Assembly (NCBI GenBank): GCA_963579925.1
Contig: CAUZJA010000141.1
Location: 1 to 7,605, forward strand
Direction of reading: 5' to 3'
DNA: 7,605 bases
Source of the DNA: UBA1151 sp963579925
GTDB lineage: Bacteria > Chloroflexota > Dehalococcoidia > Lucifugimonadales > Lucifugimonadaceae
Made by a program: the position numbers and the translations under genes. Each line of letters starts with the position of its first letter. The first letter of the stretch is position 1. Of the stretch, positions 6,487 to 7,605 are shown in pieces. The notes under the pieces were generated by a model. It was given only the letters and a program-made list of their open reading frames with translations, was not told where the DNA came from and did no database searches.

Positions 6487-7605
6487 TTACGGAGTAGCCG
6501 TGCCTCTGAAGTACAAGATGTTGCCCTGCAACGGACCAATGTCTGTTATTTCGAATGTCGCAATGTGAGGCACATCATCCCCATCCAGTTCCAGCGACAC
6601 CAACTGCCCAAAAGCCTTGTTCCGATCCTGCGCAGTGGAAATCAGATCAATCTGCCACGCCGAACCGTCCCACACAGCCAACTTCAAATTCACTTCGTCG
6701 ACATAAGCGATCCAGGAATTCCCATCGCCATCAATCTTGATAGACGTAATCTCGCGAGCACCCTCAAAGCCAAAGAAGAGCTGCGTAAGCGAATCCACAT
6801 CACGAATCTCCCACTCCGTCTCACCAGCCGAGCGAGTTGCGTATTTGATATCTACCTCGCCGCTTCCCGTCTGAGTCGCTTAGCTGATGTGAATTCGATC
6901 GTCATCATCGATTACGATCTCAGCAAACTGCCCCGCGTCTCCCTCGGCATCCACCGTCTCCAGCGTCCACCCGGACTCGCCTCGAGTAGCAAGAATCAAG
7001 TCGTTCGTATCTTGATCGTAGTACGTCACGTACGGCGTCCCCGCGGAATCGACATCCACCGACATCGCGAACTTATACGTCAGAGACCCGCTGCCAACCT
7101 GCTCAACAACAACTTCTTCGCCCGGTTCAACCCGGTAGTACTCCACGCCCTTACCGTTGAACTCCTTAGGGTCGATCGCCGCAATATGTGCGACACCATT
7201 GTCATCAACAATCAGTCGAGTATCCCAACCGTCGTGGCCACCATCCCTCAGCGTCTGCAGCGCCCACCCCGTGCCGCTCTGGACCGCCAGCTCAACATCG
7301 GCCAAGATTCTGCTGGAACTGCTCCGCCTGATGATCGTGCCACGCCACATAAGCCACGCCATCGGGATTCACATCAACGTCAAGCGGCCCGTAAAAGTAG
7401 CCCTCAGCAATCAGCGACTCCACCCACGCGCCATAGACGATCTCAGCCGCCTTCACAAACCCCATCTGCGCCTCAAGCATGAACGCAATAATCGGGTTAC
7501 CTTCCGGCTCCAGAGCAATCGCCGGCTTCGTCCCCACGCCAACCTCATCAACCACCCACGTGAAGTTGTCAGACGTCAGGCCCGCACCACCATCAATCGC
7601 TGCCG
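6487..7605 (-). pseudogene. β-propeller-like repeat protein, broken by a frameshift and an in-frame stop; start outside window
   Basis: Read on the minus strand, one protein of about 371 residues can be rebuilt by removing one base near 7300-7303 and reading through TAA at 6880-6882. The three pieces (open from the right edge to 7292; 6880 back to about 7303; 6487 to 6879) share one repeat pattern. It is about 50 residues long: a V-D-xx-G turn, a strand such as YVTYYD or HIAAID, a run like DLILATR, then GW followed by an acidic Gly-rich loop. I count roughly seven units. Such units form β-propellers in secreted or surface proteins; the ligand is unknown. The TAA falls exactly where the repeat expects Tyr (HIS-stop-ATQ for HISY-ATQ), and the frameshift falls between QNLG and DVELAV. 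Two separate lesions suggest decay, but sequencing error is possible. The last piece ends at TAA 6487, 26 bases before the DUF1028 ATG. Confidence 0.75.

Noticed and set aside
6454..7482. A 342-codon open frame on the plus strand, the longest uninterrupted frame in the right part of the window
   Set aside because: It lies antisense to the propeller gene and DUF1028 start. Its product is rich in Arg, His, Pro, Gln and Ser with no domain pattern, while the minus strand shows clear repeated motifs. It is a mirror frame that looks attractive only because the true gene is broken.
1..7605. Stop-codon reassignment to explain the in-frame TAA codons
   Set aside because: TAA ends the propeller gene naturally at 6487, and TGA and TAG end other intact genes, so all three codons act as stops. 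The in-frame TAAs are better explained by mutation, start choice or sequencing error.

Overview
The window looks like a piece of a free-living bacterial chromosome with moderate GC. The mix of a very large FtsX-type permease, a lipoprotein HtrA protease, an SDR oxidoreductase, a DUF1028 protein and a repeat-built propeller protein, with G/C-rich palindromes between genes, recalls Chloroflexota metagenome genomes (SAR202/Dehalococcoidia-like). This assignment is an impression from gene content. No rRNA, tRNA or other phylogenetic marker is present.

Layout. (1) Positions 1-3069, minus strand: the first 1023 codons of a giant FtsX-like ABC permease, open at the left edge, with an ambiguous start (CTG after an in-frame TAA). 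(2) 3070-3400: a divergent control region with a good plus-strand -10 box, a weak minus-strand promoter candidate and a long imperfect inverted repeat. (3) 3401-4486 and 4483-5334, plus strand: a two-gene unit overlapping by GTGA, made of a lipoprotein HtrA/DegP-type protease and an SDR oxidoreductase. The SDR has the catalytic-tetrad Asn and Lys exchanged (Lys148, Ser177, Tyr190, Asn194). (4) 5335-5752: a gene-free strip between convergent genes, holding several palindromes and short direct repeats. (5) 5753-6460, minus strand: a complete DUF1028 protein. (6) 6487-7605, minus strand: a propeller-like repeat protein, open at the right edge, broken by a one-base frameshift near 7300 and an in-frame TAA at 6880-6882. 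It lies 26 bases upstream of the DUF1028 gene on the same strand.

How the genes fit together. The permease and the protease act at the cell envelope and are divergently transcribed across one control region. The SDR is translationally coupled to the protease, although no functional link is evident. The propeller gene and DUF1028 gene probably share a transcript. No mobile-element gene, CRISPR array, phage gene or recognisable defence cassette was seen. The most unusual points are the exchanged SDR tetrad residues, the palindrome cluster, the hairpin in the divergent region and the two lesions in the propeller gene.
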